A stretch of DNA of 64,000 nt, taken from an uncultured Pelagibacteraceae bacterium (GTDB taxonomy: Bacteria > Pseudomonadota > Alphaproteobacteria > Pelagibacterales > Pelagibacteraceae). Shown here piece by piece: positions 18,328 to 26,488 of the stretch. The notes under the pieces were generated by a model. The model saw only the letters and a list, made by a program, of their open reading frames with translations. It searched no databases and was not told the origin of the DNA. Made by a program: the position numbers and the translations under genes. The stretch covers positions 1 through 64,000 of the forward strand of contig CABYFG010000003.1 in assembly GCA_902518185.1 (NCBI GenBank), written 5' to 3'. Within the stretch, counting starts at the first letter, position 1, and the number at the start of each line of letters is the position of its first letter.

Positions 18328-18446
18328 GCGCCTGGTAATTATTGCGAAAGGGTAATACCCGATCCCATTCCGAACTCGGAAGTCAAGCCTTTCAGCGCCG
18401 ATGGTACTTTATCTTAAGATATGGGAGAGTAGGTCTTTGCCAGGCT
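18328..18446 (+). rRNA. rrf: 5S ribosomal RNA, isolated from 16S and 23S
   Basis: About 119 bases with complementary ends (gcctgg near 18330 and ccaggc near 18445 form helix I). The conserved core GATCCCATTCCGAACTCGGAAG lies in the expected place, followed by GCCGATGGTACT and GGGAGAGTAGGTC. No 23S, 16S or tRNA lies next to it. In published Pelagibacter genomes the 5S is separated from 16S-23S by a large variable island of surface-polysaccharide genes; this layout matches. The next ORF begins only 11 bases later and no terminator hairpin is seen, so transcription probably runs on and the RNA is cut out. Confidence 0.95.
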
Positions 18447-18456
18447 TACCAATAAA

Positions 18457-19350
18457 ATGAAAAATCTTATAATTGTAACTGGGGGATCAGGTTTTGTTGG
18501 TTCCAATCTGATTCAGCTTTTATTAAAAAAAACAAACAAAAAAATTATTAGTCTTGATAATTATTCATCTGGAAGTATTAAAAATCATCTAAAAAACCCA
18601 AGAGTAAAATATATAAAATCAAATACCTCTGAAATTTCAAAAAAATTATTTAAATATAAAAAAAAAATTCACTCATTATTCCACTTTGGTGAATTTTCAA
18701 GAATATATCAAAGTTTTAAAAAATTTGATGAATGCTTAGAGTCTAACTCGATAGGTACTAATGCAGTATTTAAATTTTGTTTAGAAAATAAGATAAAATT
18801 GATTTACTCAGCAACTTCAGCGACTTTGGGAAATGAAGGTAAAGATAAAGACCTTTCTCCTTATGCTTTCACAAAATCAAAAAATTTAGAATTATTAGAA
18901 AATTTAAAGAGATGGTTTAATTTCAAATTTGAGGTAATATATTTTTATAATGTTTATGGGCCAAGACAAATAGAAACAGGTTCTATGGCAACAGTAATAG
19001 GAATTTTTGAAAATAAATATAAAAATAAAAAACCCTTACCAGTTGTTAAACCAGGCAGTCAATCAAGAAGATTTACACATATTTTTGATACAGTGAATGT
19101 TTGTTATGAGGCTTGGAGGAAGAATAAATGTTCTCATTATTCTATTACCCATAAAAAATCCTACTCTATAAGTGAGGTAGCAAGAATGTTCAAAAGTAAG
19201 ATTAATCTTTTAAAAAAAAGACCAGGTGAAAGATATGCCTCTGCTTTAACAACAATTTCGCTGAATAATAAGGTATTTAGAAGATATGGAAAAATAAATT
19301 TGAAAGATTACATAACTTCGTTTATTAAACGCTATAATTATGAAAATTAA
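18457..19350 (+). CDS. NAD-dependent nucleotide-sugar epimerase (UDP-glucose 4-epimerase-like)
   Basis: Extended SDR of 297 residues: [17 protein letters not shown] (NAD binding), [40 protein letters not shown] (active-site Tyr and Lys), [10 protein letters not shown], and [11 protein letters not shown]. The DNYSSG strand end with an acidic residue is typical of NAD-using UDP-hexose epimerases. It starts 11 bases after the 5S rRNA, and its last 11 bases overlap rpmJ, so it links the 5S to the core genes downstream. It may belong functionally to the surface-glycan genes on the other side of the 5S. Confidence 0.8.
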   Translation: MKNLIIVTGGSGFVGSNLIQLLLKKTNKKIISLDNYSSGSIKNHLKNPRVKYIKSNTSEISKKLFKYKKKIHSLFHFGEFSRIYQSFKKFDECLESNSIGTNAVFKFCLENKIKLIYSATSATLGNEGKDKDLSPYAFTKSKNLELLENLKRWFNFKFEVIYFYNVYGPRQIETGSMATVIGIFENKYKNKKPLPVVKPGSQSRRFTHIFDTVNVCYEAWRKNKCSHYSITHKKSYSISEVARMFKSKINLLKKRPGERYASALTTISLNNKVFRRYGKINLKDYITSFIKRYNYEN

Positions 19351-19465
19351 AAGTTCACTTAAATCGATTAAAAAAAGAGACTTAAATTCTAAACTCGTAA
19401 GAAGACGGGGCCGAGTATACATAATAAATAAAAATAACCCAAAATTTAAAGCAAGACAAAAGTAG
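19340..19465 (+). CDS. rpmJ: 50S ribosomal protein L36, zinc-free type
   Basis: A 41-residue ORF missed by the ORF track because of its length. It reads [14 protein letters not shown], then [13 protein letters not shown], and ends KFKARQK, the pattern of the alphaproteobacterial/YkgO form of L36. It has no Cys and lacks the Cys/His zinc ligands of the other L36 type. It overlaps the end of the upstream epimerase by 11 bases, suggesting translational coupling to a non-ribosomal gene, and is followed 4 bases later by a small membrane protein gene. Confidence 0.93.
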   Translation: MKIKSSLKSIKKRDLNSKLVRRRGRVYIINKNNPKFKARQK

Positions 19466-19469
19466 TTTT

Positions 19470-19580
19470 ATGGATAATGAAGACCATAAAAAAACTTGGA
19501 ATAATTTTACAAAATTTGTGCTGTGGGGAACTGTCGCTGTAGTATTAGTTTTAGTTTTTATGGCTATATTTTTATTGTAA
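19470..19580 (+). CDS. aa3-type cytochrome c oxidase subunit IV family small membrane protein
   Basis: A 36-residue ORF absent from the track. It has a polar N terminus (DNEDHKKTWNNFTKF) and one hydrophobic helix (VLWGTVAVVLVLVFMAIFLL). This matches the short alphaproteobacterial aa3 oxidase subunit IV family, whose genes often lie just upstream of pntA in this class, as here (8-base gap to pntA). It would sit in the inner membrane with the terminal oxidase. Position and pattern support the call, but the protein is too short for certainty. Confidence 0.8.
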   Translation: MDNEDHKKTWNNFTKFVLWGTVAVVLVLVFMAIFLL

Positions 19581-19588
19581 AGTTTTTT

Positions 19589-20677
19589 ATGAAAATAGTT
19601 TCAATTAACGAAAATAAAATAATAGAAAAAAGAATTGCTATTTCACCTGAAACTGCAAAAAAATATATTTCCAATGGTTTTAGCGTAACCCTTCAAGAGG
19701 GATATGGATCCCACCTTGGTTTTACTGATAGAATTTATACGGATCTTGGAGTAGAGATAGTAAAAGATACAAAAAAAATAATTGAAAATGCGAATATAAT
19801 TGCACAACTATCCTTACCTTCCGACGAAAATCTTTCACTTTTTCATAATGACCAATTATTAGTAGGTGTTTTAAACCCTTTTGAAAATCAAGAAAAAATA
19901 GATAAATTAATAAAAAAAAAAGTGAGCAATTTTTCACTTGAATTATTGCCAAGAATAACAAGGGCTCAGTCAATGGATATCTTATCATCGCAAGCTAATT
20001 TAGCTGGATACAAAGCTGTCATTGAGTCTTTTGCACATTTTGAAAAAGCAATACCAATGATGATGACAGCTGCAGGGACTGTTCCAGCCGCTAAAGTTCT
20101 TGTAGTTGGTGCTGGTGTTGCAGGTCTACAGGCAATTGCCACTGCAAAAAGAACTGGCGCAATAGTTTTTGCTACAGATGTTAGGATGGCCTCCAAAGAA
20201 CAAGTTGAGAGCTTAGGTGGAAAGTTTTTGACAGTAGATGGAGCAGAAAATTTAGAGACAGAAGGTGGTTATGCCAAGGAGGCATCAAAAGAATTTAAAA
20301 GAAAACAAGAGGAGCTTTTAGCTGAAACTTTAAAAAAAATTGATATTGTAATTTGCACAGCCTTGATTCCTGGAAAAAAAGCACCAATCATTATAAAAGA
20401 GGAAATGATTAAAGATATGAATCCAGGATCTATAATTTATGATTTGGCAGCAGCCCAAGGGGGCAATTCTGCTTTAAGCAAAGCGGATGAGATTGTTGAT
20501 GTCAATGGAGTAAAAATTATGGGTGAGACAAATATATTAAATAAATTACCGATTTCCGCGTCTAATCTTTTTGCAAAAAATATACAAAATTTTATTTTTA
20601 ATCTTTATGATAAAGAAAATAAAAAAATAAATATTAATCTTGAAGATGAAATAATTGAAAAAACTCTCTTAAAGTAG
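19589..20677 (+). CDS. pntA: NAD(P) transhydrogenase subunit alpha part 1
   Basis: NAD(H)-binding domain I of the proton-translocating transhydrogenase, which uses the proton gradient to make NADPH from NADH. The track start (19523) overlaps the previous gene; the ATG at 19589 gives the standard N terminus KIVSINENKIIEKRIAISPE. Motifs include AQSMDILSSQANLAGYKAV, the Rossmann loop VLVVGAGVAGLQAIATAKRTGA with FATDVR, and DLAAAQGGN. Length from this start is 362 residues, normal for the split alpha-1 subunit. It is followed after one base by the membrane subunit alpha-2. Confidence 0.95.
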   Translation: MKIVSINENKIIEKRIAISPETAKKYISNGFSVTLQEGYGSHLGFTDRIYTDLGVEIVKDTKKIIENANIIAQLSLPSDENLSLFHNDQLLVGVLNPFENQEKIDKLIKKKVSNFSLELLPRITRAQSMDILSSQANLAGYKAVIESFAHFEKAIPMMMTAAGTVPAAKVLVVGAGVAGLQAIATAKRTGAIVFATDVRMASKEQVESLGGKFLTVDGAENLETEGGYAKEASKEFKRKQEELLAETLKKIDIVICTALIPGKKAPIIIKEEMIKDMNPGSIIYDLAAAQGGNSALSKADEIVDVNGVKIMGETNILNKLPISASNLFAKNIQNFIFNLYDKENKKININLEDEIIEKTLLK

Positions 20678-20678
20678 T

Positions 20679-20987
20679 ATGGAAATAGATCCTTTTATAT
20701 TTAGATTAAGTATCTTTATCTTATCAATATTTGTTGGCTACTATGTGGTCTGGAGTGTTACACCTTCTTTACACACTCCATTAATGTCTGTGACAAATGC
20801 CATTTCATCAGTAATAATCGTTGGTGCAATTATCGCAGCTTTAGCAAATGATCAAGGGTATATTTTTTCAACATCAAGTGTATTTGGTTATGTAGCGATA
20901 TTACTTGCTGCAATAAATATTTTTGGCGGATTTTTGGTAACCCAGAGAATGTTAGCAATGTACAAAAAGAAAAAAAATAAAAAATGA
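20679..20987 (+). CDS. pntAB: NAD(P) transhydrogenase subunit alpha part 2
   Basis: Small membrane subunit (102 residues) carrying part of transhydrogenase domain II. It has three to four hydrophobic helices, with SLHTPLMSVTNAISSVIIVGAIIAA matching the conserved membrane segment of this family, and a lysine-rich C terminus. It sits between pntA (1 base before) and pntB (4-base overlap), the split three-gene arrangement common in Alphaproteobacteria. It works in the inner membrane with the two other subunits to couple hydride transfer to proton flow. Confidence 0.95.
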   Translation: MEIDPFIFRLSIFILSIFVGYYVVWSVTPSLHTPLMSVTNAISSVIIVGAIIAALANDQGYIFSTSSVFGYVAILLAAINIFGGFLVTQRMLAMYKKKKNKK

Positions 20988-22381
20988 TTTCAGCTAATTT
21001 ATCAGCAATTTTCTATTTAATCTCAGGTATCTTATTCATCTTAGCTTTGAGAGGCCTTTCATCGCCTGAAACATCAAGACAAGGAAATGTTTTTGGTATC
21101 ATTGGTATGGTAATAGCAATAACTGTAACATTTCTGTCAATTGGAAATTTTTCTTTAGGTTTAATTTATGTTTTTGCTTTTCTATTAGTTGGTGGATCAA
21201 TTGGCGCATTTATAGCTTTTAAAATTCCGATGACAGCTATGCCTGAGTTGGTAGCTGGATTTCATAGTTTAGTAGGTTTAGCTGCAGTCTTTGTTGCTAT
21301 CTCAGCATTTGTAAACCCTGAGGCATTTAATTTAGGCGTAAAAGGGAATATTAAATTAGCTAGTTTAGTTGAAATGTCAATTGGGGCAGCGGTTGGGGCA
21401 ATAACTTTTTCAGGTTCTGTCATTGCTTTTTTAAAGCTTCAGGGAATTATGTCAGGTGCGCCTATCACTTTTAAGGGCCAACATTTATTAAATGCTATAA
21501 TTCTACTTTCAATTATAGTTTTGACTTATCTTCTTTGTGTTTCTCAATCGCCAAATTTATTTTGGATTCTAATAACTGTTTCTTTTTTAATTGGATTTTT
21601 ATTGATTATTCCAATTGGGGGAGCCGATATGCCAGTAGTAATTTCAATGTTAAATTCATACTCAGGCTGGGCAGCAGCTGGAATAGGATTCACTTTAGAG
21701 AATACAGCTTTGATTATAACTGGAGCATTAGTAGGGTCGTCTGGTGCAATACTTTCTTATATTATGTGTAAAGGTATGAATAGATCTTTTTTTAGTGTCA
21801 TACTAGGAGGATTTGGAGCTACAGATCAGTCTTCTGGCCCTAAAGATAAAGAGCAAAGACCAGTAAAAAGTGGAAATGCTGATGATGCAGCTTTTTTAAT
21901 GAAAAATGCTTCATCTGTTATTATTGTTCCGGGTTATGGTATGGCAGTTGCTCAAGCTCAACATGCATTAAGAGAGATGGTAGATACTTTGAAAAAAAAT
22001 GATATTAAAGTTTCATATGCAATTCATCCTGTTGCAGGAAGAATGCCAGGGCACATGAATGTTCTTCTAGCTGAGGCTAACGTTCCTTACGATGAGGTAT
22101 TTGAATTAGAAGAAATAAACAATGACTTTGCAAATGCTGACGTAGCTTTCGTTATTGGAGCTAATGATGTGACTAATCCGGTTGCCAAAACTGACCCACA
22201 AAGCCCAATTTATGGTATGCCAGTCTTAGATGTAGAAAAATGTAAATCAGTATTATTTGTTAAAAGAAGTTTATCACCTGGATATGCAGGTATTGATAAT
22301 GATCTTTTTTATAAAGAAAATACTCTTATGTTGTTTGCAGACGCAAAAAAAATGACTGAGGACATCACCAAAAATCTTTGA
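20984..22381 (+). CDS. pntB: NAD(P) transhydrogenase subunit beta
   Basis: Membrane helices in the N-terminal half (residues 1-260) and NADP(H)-binding domain III in the C-terminal part: VIIVPGYGMAVAQAQHALREM (nucleotide loop), HPVAGRMPGHMNVLLAEANVPYD, VIGANDVTNP and PGYAGIDN(D). The conserved YSGWAAAGIGF and FGATDQSSGP segments are also present. Length, 465 residues, is standard. It completes the pnt operon, overlapping pntAB by 4 bases, and ends 9 bases before the convergent initiator tRNA gene. It supplies NADPH for biosynthesis. Confidence 0.96.
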   Translation: MISANLSAIFYLISGILFILALRGLSSPETSRQGNVFGIIGMVIAITVTFLSIGNFSLGLIYVFAFLLVGGSIGAFIAFKIPMTAMPELVAGFHSLVGLAAVFVAISAFVNPEAFNLGVKGNIKLASLVEMSIGAAVGAITFSGSVIAFLKLQGIMSGAPITFKGQHLLNAIILLSIIVLTYLLCVSQSPNLFWILITVSFLIGFLLIIPIGGADMPVVISMLNSYSGWAAAGIGFTLENTALIITGALVGSSGAILSYIMCKGMNRSFFSVILGGFGATDQSSGPKDKEQRPVKSGNADDAAFLMKNASSVIIVPGYGMAVAQAQHALREMVDTLKKNDIKVSYAIHPVAGRMPGHMNVLLAEANVPYDEVFELEEINNDFANADVAFVIGANDVTNPVAKTDPQSPIYGMPVLDVEKCKSVLFVKRSLSPGYAGIDNDLFYKENTLMLFADAKKMTEDITKNL

Positions 22382-22390
22382 TCAAATTTT

Positions 22391-22467
<77 letters not shown>

Positions 22468-22473
22468 ATATTT

Positions 22474-22680
22474 TTAAATTCTGTTTCTTAGTTTATTGAG
22501 TTTTTTTACTCTTTTTATGTTTTCTTGAAGTATTCTTTTTTTCTTCTCTGAAGGTTTTTCATAAGTATTTTTTAATTTTATGACTTTAAAAAAACCATCT
22601 CTTTGAAGTTTTCTTTTTAAGACCCTCAAAGCCTGCTCAACATTATTATCTTTAACCTCTATTTTGATAAATACCTCCAA
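22474..22680 (-). CDS. rpsU: 30S ribosomal protein S21
   Basis: Small basic protein of the 30S subunit, involved in initiation near the anti-Shine-Dalgarno region. EVKDNNVEQALRVLKRKLQRDGFF and YEKPSEKKKR match S21 of Alphaproteobacteria. The track uses a TTG start at 22680, giving 68 residues. However, a strong Shine-Dalgarno GGAGG lies at 22678-22674, overlapping that TTG, and the in-frame ATC at 22668 lies 5 bases after it. A start there would give the shorter N terminus usual for S21. The upstream gene trcR lies 61 bases away. Confidence 0.9.
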   Translation of the reverse strand: MEVFIKIEVKDNNVEQALRVLKRKLQRDGFFKVIKLKNTYEKPSEKKKRILQENIKRVKKLNKLRNRI

Positions 22681-22741
22681 AAAAGAGGATTAATTAGCAT
22701 TTTTATAATTTTCTGTCTATTTAATTCACACATTTAATTAA

Positions 22742-23302
22742 CTATTTGATTTTTTCTTTAAGTTTTTTTTCTCTTTTTACTCTTCTTTCAGCTTTTTCTA
22801 ACGCTTGGACTAAATCTTTTTGAGTGAATAAATTTAAAGCCACAGGGTCTTTTGGGTTCAAATTATTATAATTCCAATAACTTTTATTTCTTATTGAGGT
22901 TACAGAATTTTTAGTAATACCAACTAATTTTGCAATTTGGGAATCTTTTAAAATATTGTGTTGTTTTATTAACCAGAGAGCAGAGTCTGGTTTATCTTGT
23001 CTTTTTGATAGTGGAATGTATTTTTTAATTTTTTTTTCGGTATTTGATATTTTAATATCTATACTTTTAATCTCCAAAGGACGATTACTATCTTTTGAAG
23101 AAAGATTAATTTCCTCTCTCGAGAGCTGACCAGATATAATGGGATTGTAAGCTTTAATACCTTTAGCAACTTCTCCATCAGCAATTCCTTGAACTTCAAC
23201 TTCATGAAGTTTACAGAAATCAGCAATTTGTTTAAATGTTAAAGTAGTATTTTCCACCAACCAAACTGCTGTAGCCATTGGCATTAAAGGTGCATTAGAC
23301 AT
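22742..23302 (-). CDS. trcR: Cell-cycle transcriptional regulator TrcR (DUF1013)
   Basis: Member of the DUF1013/TrcR family found almost only in Alphaproteobacteria; in Caulobacter it is a cell-cycle regulator. The start APLMPMATAVWLVENTTLTFKQIADFC, then VQGIADGEVAKGIKAYNPI, is characteristic. A second helix-turn-helix-like block follows (DSALWLIKQHNILKDSQIAKLVGITKNSV). Length, 186 residues, is normal. It directly follows rpmE (stop and start adjoining), so it is expressed with a ribosomal protein and may respond to growth rate. Confidence 0.88.
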   Translation of the reverse strand: MSNAPLMPMATAVWLVENTTLTFKQIADFCKLHEVEVQGIADGEVAKGIKAYNPIISGQLSREEINLSSKDSNRPLEIKSIDIKISNTEKKIKKYIPLSKRQDKPDSALWLIKQHNILKDSQIAKLVGITKNSVTSIRNKSYWNYNNLNPKDPVALNLFTQKDLVQALEKAERRVKREKKLKEKIK

Positions 23303-23539
23303 TTAGTTTTTTTTTGTTTTATTAGATTTAAAGTTTTCAAACTTTTTATTGAATTTGCTTATTCTTCCTTTATCCATTAATTTTTGCTTCCCCCCTGTCC
23401 ATGCAGAGTGAGATATTGGATCAATCTCCAGCTTGAGAACCTCTCCCTCTTTGCCCCAAGTTGATTTTGTTTCAAATTGTGAACCATCAGTCATCTCTAC
23501 TTTAATTTTATGATAATTAGGATGTATATTTTTTTTCAT
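23303..23539 (-). CDS. rpmE: 50S ribosomal protein L31, cysteine-free type
   Basis: [40 protein letters not shown] then [23 protein letters not shown] is the alphaproteobacterial form of L31. There is no CxxC zinc motif, so it does not bind zinc in the way the C+ form does. Length, 78 residues, is normal. It is followed immediately by trcR on the same strand and lies 35 bases after the inositol monophosphatase gene. Confidence 0.95.
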   Translation of the reverse strand: MKKNIHPNYHKIKVEMTDGSQFETKSTWGKEGEVLKLEIDPISHSAWTGGKQKLMDKGRISKFNKKFENFKSNKTKKN

Positions 23540-23574
23540 TTTGTGACTTATAGCAAAAGATTTTTTTAAAACAA

Positions 23575-24315
23575 TTAAAAGTTAATTAATTTTTCCCTAA
23601 AAATTGTGCTTATATCTGGGTTAGAAGCTATTACATTTATATTTTCAAGTTCACTGAGGTTGATCTCATTTATTATCCCTCCAGCTTCTTTTATAAGAAT
23701 TATTCCAGCTGCTACATCCCATAAATTTAAGTTTTTTAAAAAACAACCATCATATCTACCAGAGGCAACATATGCTAAATCAAGTGCTGCGCCCCCTGAC
23801 TTTCTATTGGGAAAATCTAGTTTAATTCTAGGATGATTACTTATTGCAAATAAACAGTCTTCAATTTTATTTTTCCTTGAAACTCTAATTCTATGGTTAT
23901 TAAAAAAAGCCCCATTATTTTTTTCTGCAAAAAACATCTCATCTTTAATAGGATCATAGACCAGCCCGGAAATAATCTCATTATTATTTTTAAGAGCAAT
24001 TGAAATAGCAAAGTGAGGCACACCATGAAGAAAATTAACTGTGCCATCGATTGGATCAATAATCCAAGTATTTTTACTATCTCTATTTTTTTTAATGCCA
24101 AGCTCTTCACTTATTAGACAATAATTTGGTCTAGCTTTTTCCAACTCATCAATTATAATTTTTTCCACTCTAAGGTCTGAATTAGTTACAAAATCTTTAG
24201 GACCTTTTTTTGAAACTTGCAATTTTTCTATTTCACCAAAGTCTCTAATCAGAACCTTTGATGCTTTACTGCTAGCTTTAATCATAACATTTAAATTTGC
24301 AGAGATTGAATTCAT
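23575..24315 (-). CDS. suhB: Inositol monophosphatase family protein (SuhB-like)
   Basis: Mg-dependent sugar-phosphate phosphatase. The metal-binding motif [22 protein letters not shown] is complete, the Glu of the EELG motif precedes it ([10 protein letters not shown]), and the second motif [17 protein letters not shown] is present near the C terminus. Length, 246 residues, is standard. In bacteria such proteins hydrolyse inositol-1-phosphate or related substrates, and SuhB also binds the transcription antitermination complex in E. coli. Which role applies here is open. It is preceded by efp with a 4-base spacer. Confidence 0.9.
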   Translation of the reverse strand: MNSISANLNVMIKASSKASKVLIRDFGEIEKLQVSKKGPKDFVTNSDLRVEKIIIDELEKARPNYCLISEELGIKKNRDSKNTWIIDPIDGTVNFLHGVPHFAISIALKNNNEIISGLVYDPIKDEMFFAEKNNGAFFNNHRIRVSRKNKIEDCLFAISNHPRIKLDFPNRKSGGAALDLAYVASGRYDGCFLKNLNLWDVAAGIILIKEAGGIINEINLSELENINVIASNPDISTIFREKLINF

Positions 24316-24319
24316 AATT

Positions 24320-24880
24320 TCAAATTTTTTTGATATATTCTAAATTTCTTGTATCTATAATTATATTATCTCCAGCCTCTATAAATGGTGGAACTTGTAC
24401 ACTGAGACCATTTTCTAATTTTGCAGGTTTATATGAAGATGAAACTGTTTGACCTTTTAATGCAGCATCTGTATTTTTAATTCTACATGTTACATGGTTT
24501 GGCAAATCAACAAAAATTGGATTATCGTTATAAAAGCTTATTTTTACATTAAGATTCTCAGTTAACAATTTTCCTTTTTCACCAACCAGATTTTTTTGAA
24601 TTTCTATTTGTTCAAAAGTTTTAGGATTGATAAAAAAGTAATTTTCTAGATCCTCATAAGAATAATTAAAATTAGTTTCTTCCAATGAGGCTTTTTCAAC
24701 AGTCTCGTTAGATCTAAATCTTTCATTTAGTTTAGTATTTTTGTTTACACTCTTCATCTCCACTTGTGCAAATGCTCCACCTTTTCCAGGTTTAACATGC
24801 TGTGTTTTAAGTACCTGCCAAAGATCATTTTTATGCTCTAACAACATGCCCACTCTTATTTCACCTGCATTAATTTTCAT
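24320..24880 (-). CDS. efp: Translation elongation factor P
   Basis: Relieves ribosome stalling at proline runs. It shows the KOW-like N-terminal domain with the tip loop QHVKPGKGGAFAQVEMKSV, where Lys33 in PGKGG is the site modified in some bacteria. The OB domains follow, with YSYEDLENYFFINP and a C-terminal LENGLSVQVPPFIEAGDNIIIDTRNLEYI. Length, 186 residues, is typical. No modification enzyme (EpmA, EpmB or EarP) is seen in this window. It overlaps the thiE-like gene by 4 bases. Confidence 0.96.
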   Translation of the reverse strand: MKINAGEIRVGMLLEHKNDLWQVLKTQHVKPGKGGAFAQVEMKSVNKNTKLNERFRSNETVEKASLEETNFNYSYEDLENYFFINPKTFEQIEIQKNLVGEKGKLLTENLNVKISFYNDNPIFVDLPNHVTCRIKNTDAALKGQTVSSSYKPAKLENGLSVQVPPFIEAGDNIIIDTRNLEYIKKI

Positions 24881-25491
24881 ATAAGTTTTTTAATTGCATT
24901 CTTTGGTTTAAGTTTTTTATTTTTCCAAATGTAGCCTGAAATAGCCAAAAAGTTTGCCTTATTCAACAAAAGATTCTTATAATTGTTTGAGTTAATGCCC
25001 CCAATAGCAACAATTGGAATTTTTGTGATCTTTTGAGCTTTTTTAAGTAAATCTATTGTTGCTTTATGTTTTATCTTTTTTGTTTTTGATGAATTAAAAG
25101 CTCCAAAAGCTATGTAGTCAGCTTTATTTTTAATAGCATTATGAGCTAATTTTATAGAATTATGACATGTAATTCCAATTATTTTATTTCCAATTATTTT
25201 CCTTGCTTCTAATATGTTTATATCTTTTTGACCAAGGTGACATCCATCAGCATTTAATTTCTTTGCAAGCTGCACGTCATCATTTATTAAAAATTTTACA
25301 TTAAATTTTTTACATATTTTTTGGATTTTACGCCCAATTATAAATTTTTTTTTAAAACTTTCTTTTTTAAGCCTCAATTGAAAAAAACTTGTTTTTTTTT
25401 GTCTTAAAACCTCATTTAAATTTTTGAAAAAATTTTTTTTAATCTTAAGTGGGGATATCAGATAAATAAATTTTTTTTTATTATATCTCAA
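24877..25491 (-). CDS. thiE: Thiamine-phosphate synthase-like protein
   Basis: TIM-barrel enzyme expected to join HMP-pyrophosphate and the thiazole phosphate into thiamine phosphate. It carries FLINDDVQLAKKLNADGCHLGQKD, GITCHNSIKLAHNAIKNKADYIAFGAF and IPIVAIGGINSNN, the three blocks of ThiE and its TenI relatives. Length, 204 residues, is slightly below the usual size and the N terminus is very lysine-rich. It overlaps efp (4 bases) and the aldolase gene (11 bases). TenI-type aminase-like function is a weaker alternative. Confidence 0.8.
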   Translation of the reverse strand: MRYNKKKFIYLISPLKIKKNFFKNLNEVLRQKKTSFFQLRLKKESFKKKFIIGRKIQKICKKFNVKFLINDDVQLAKKLNADGCHLGQKDINILEARKIIGNKIIGITCHNSIKLAHNAIKNKADYIAFGAFNSSKTKKIKHKATIDLLKKAQKITKIPIVAIGGINSNNYKNLLLNKANFLAISGYIWKNKKLKPKNAIKKLI

Positions 25492-26488
25492 GATCCCTTG
25501 ACCATTTTCCTTGAGTGGCCAATGTATTCATCTTTGCTCGGTGGTTAAAAACTTTTTGGGTGCCCTCAATATCCTTAATATTTTTTGACCAATGCTTTAA
25601 AGTACTTTGTTGAAGTGCTCTTCCATAAGAATAGCTCATTATAAAATTAGTCGTGTTAAATTTGTTAATTAAATTTAAGTTTTCTGTAGCTTCAATTTCG
25701 GATTGACCGCCAGATAAAAAGGCAATACCTGGAACCTCTGATGGTACTGAGGATTTTAAACATTTTAATGTTAATTTAGCAACTTCTTCATTTGAAATTT
25801 TATCATTACATTTACTTCCTGATAAAATCATATTAGGTTTGAGTATAATTCCCTTTAAATCTACTTTATGCACAATTAGTTCCTCAAAACATTTTTTTAT
25901 AACTTCAGAAGTTTTTTCCAAACACTCATTTGCAGAATGATCACCATCCATTAAAACTTCTGGCTCGACTATCGGAACCATATTACACTCTTGAACTAGT
26001 GCAGAGTATCTTGCTAATGCATGTGCATTTGAATGTATTGAGAGTTTGCTTGGATAATTTTTAGTAATATTATAAACACCTCTCCATTTAGTAAATTTTG
26101 CTCCTAATTTGTAATATTCTTTTAATCTTTCCCTTAATCCGTCAAGACCCTCAGTAATTTTTTCATCTGGAGAACCAGCTAAAATTTTTGCTCCTGTGTC
26201 TACTTTGATACCTGGTAATGAGCCTGTATCTGATATTAACTCTGGAATTGTATTTTTTTTTGATGATGTTTGTTTAATTGTTTCATCGTAAAGAATTACA
26301 CCTCCAATACAATCTTTCATTGAGGATGAGCTAAAAAGTGTTTCTCTAAACAACAATCTGTTTTCTGGGGTTGAGGGGACATTTACACTGTCTAATCTTT
26401 TAGTCATTGTTGCAGTGCTTTCATCTGCAGCTAAAATTCCTTTACCGTTTTCTAAAATTTTTAATGCTGTATTATTTAGTTCTGACAT
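25481..26488 (-). CDS. Fructose-bisphosphate aldolase class I
   Basis: Schiff-base aldolase that splits or forms fructose-1,6-bisphosphate. It shows KGILAADESTATMTKRL at the N terminus, GVILYDETIKQ, KFTKWRGVYNI, PIVEPEVLMDGDHS, the active-site LKGIILKPNMILSG with the Lys nucleophile, and VPGIAFLSGGQSE near the end. Length, 335 residues, is normal for the eukaryotic-like class I type. It overlaps pgk by one base and lies in the tkt-gap-pgk-fba block, so it likely serves gluconeogenesis. Confidence 0.94.
   Translation of the reverse strand: MSELNNTALKILENGKGILAADESTATMTKRLDSVNVPSTPENRLLFRETLFSSSSMKDCIGGVILYDETIKQTSSKKNTIPELISDTGSLPGIKVDTGAKILAGSPDEKITEGLDGLRERLKEYYKLGAKFTKWRGVYNITKNYPSKLSIHSNAHALARYSALVQECNMVPIVEPEVLMDGDHSANECLEKTSEVIKKCFEELIVHKVDLKGIILKPNMILSGSKCNDKISNEEVAKLTLKCLKSSVPSEVPGIAFLSGGQSEIEATENLNLINKFNTTNFIMSYSYGRALQQSTLKHWSKNIKDIEGTQKVFNHRAKMNTLATQGKWSRDLEI

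Noticed and set aside
19966-20196. Minus-strand ORF inside pntA
   Set aside because: Mirror frame of the conserved nucleotide-binding region; the Ala/Thr-rich translation is an artefact of opposite-strand codons.
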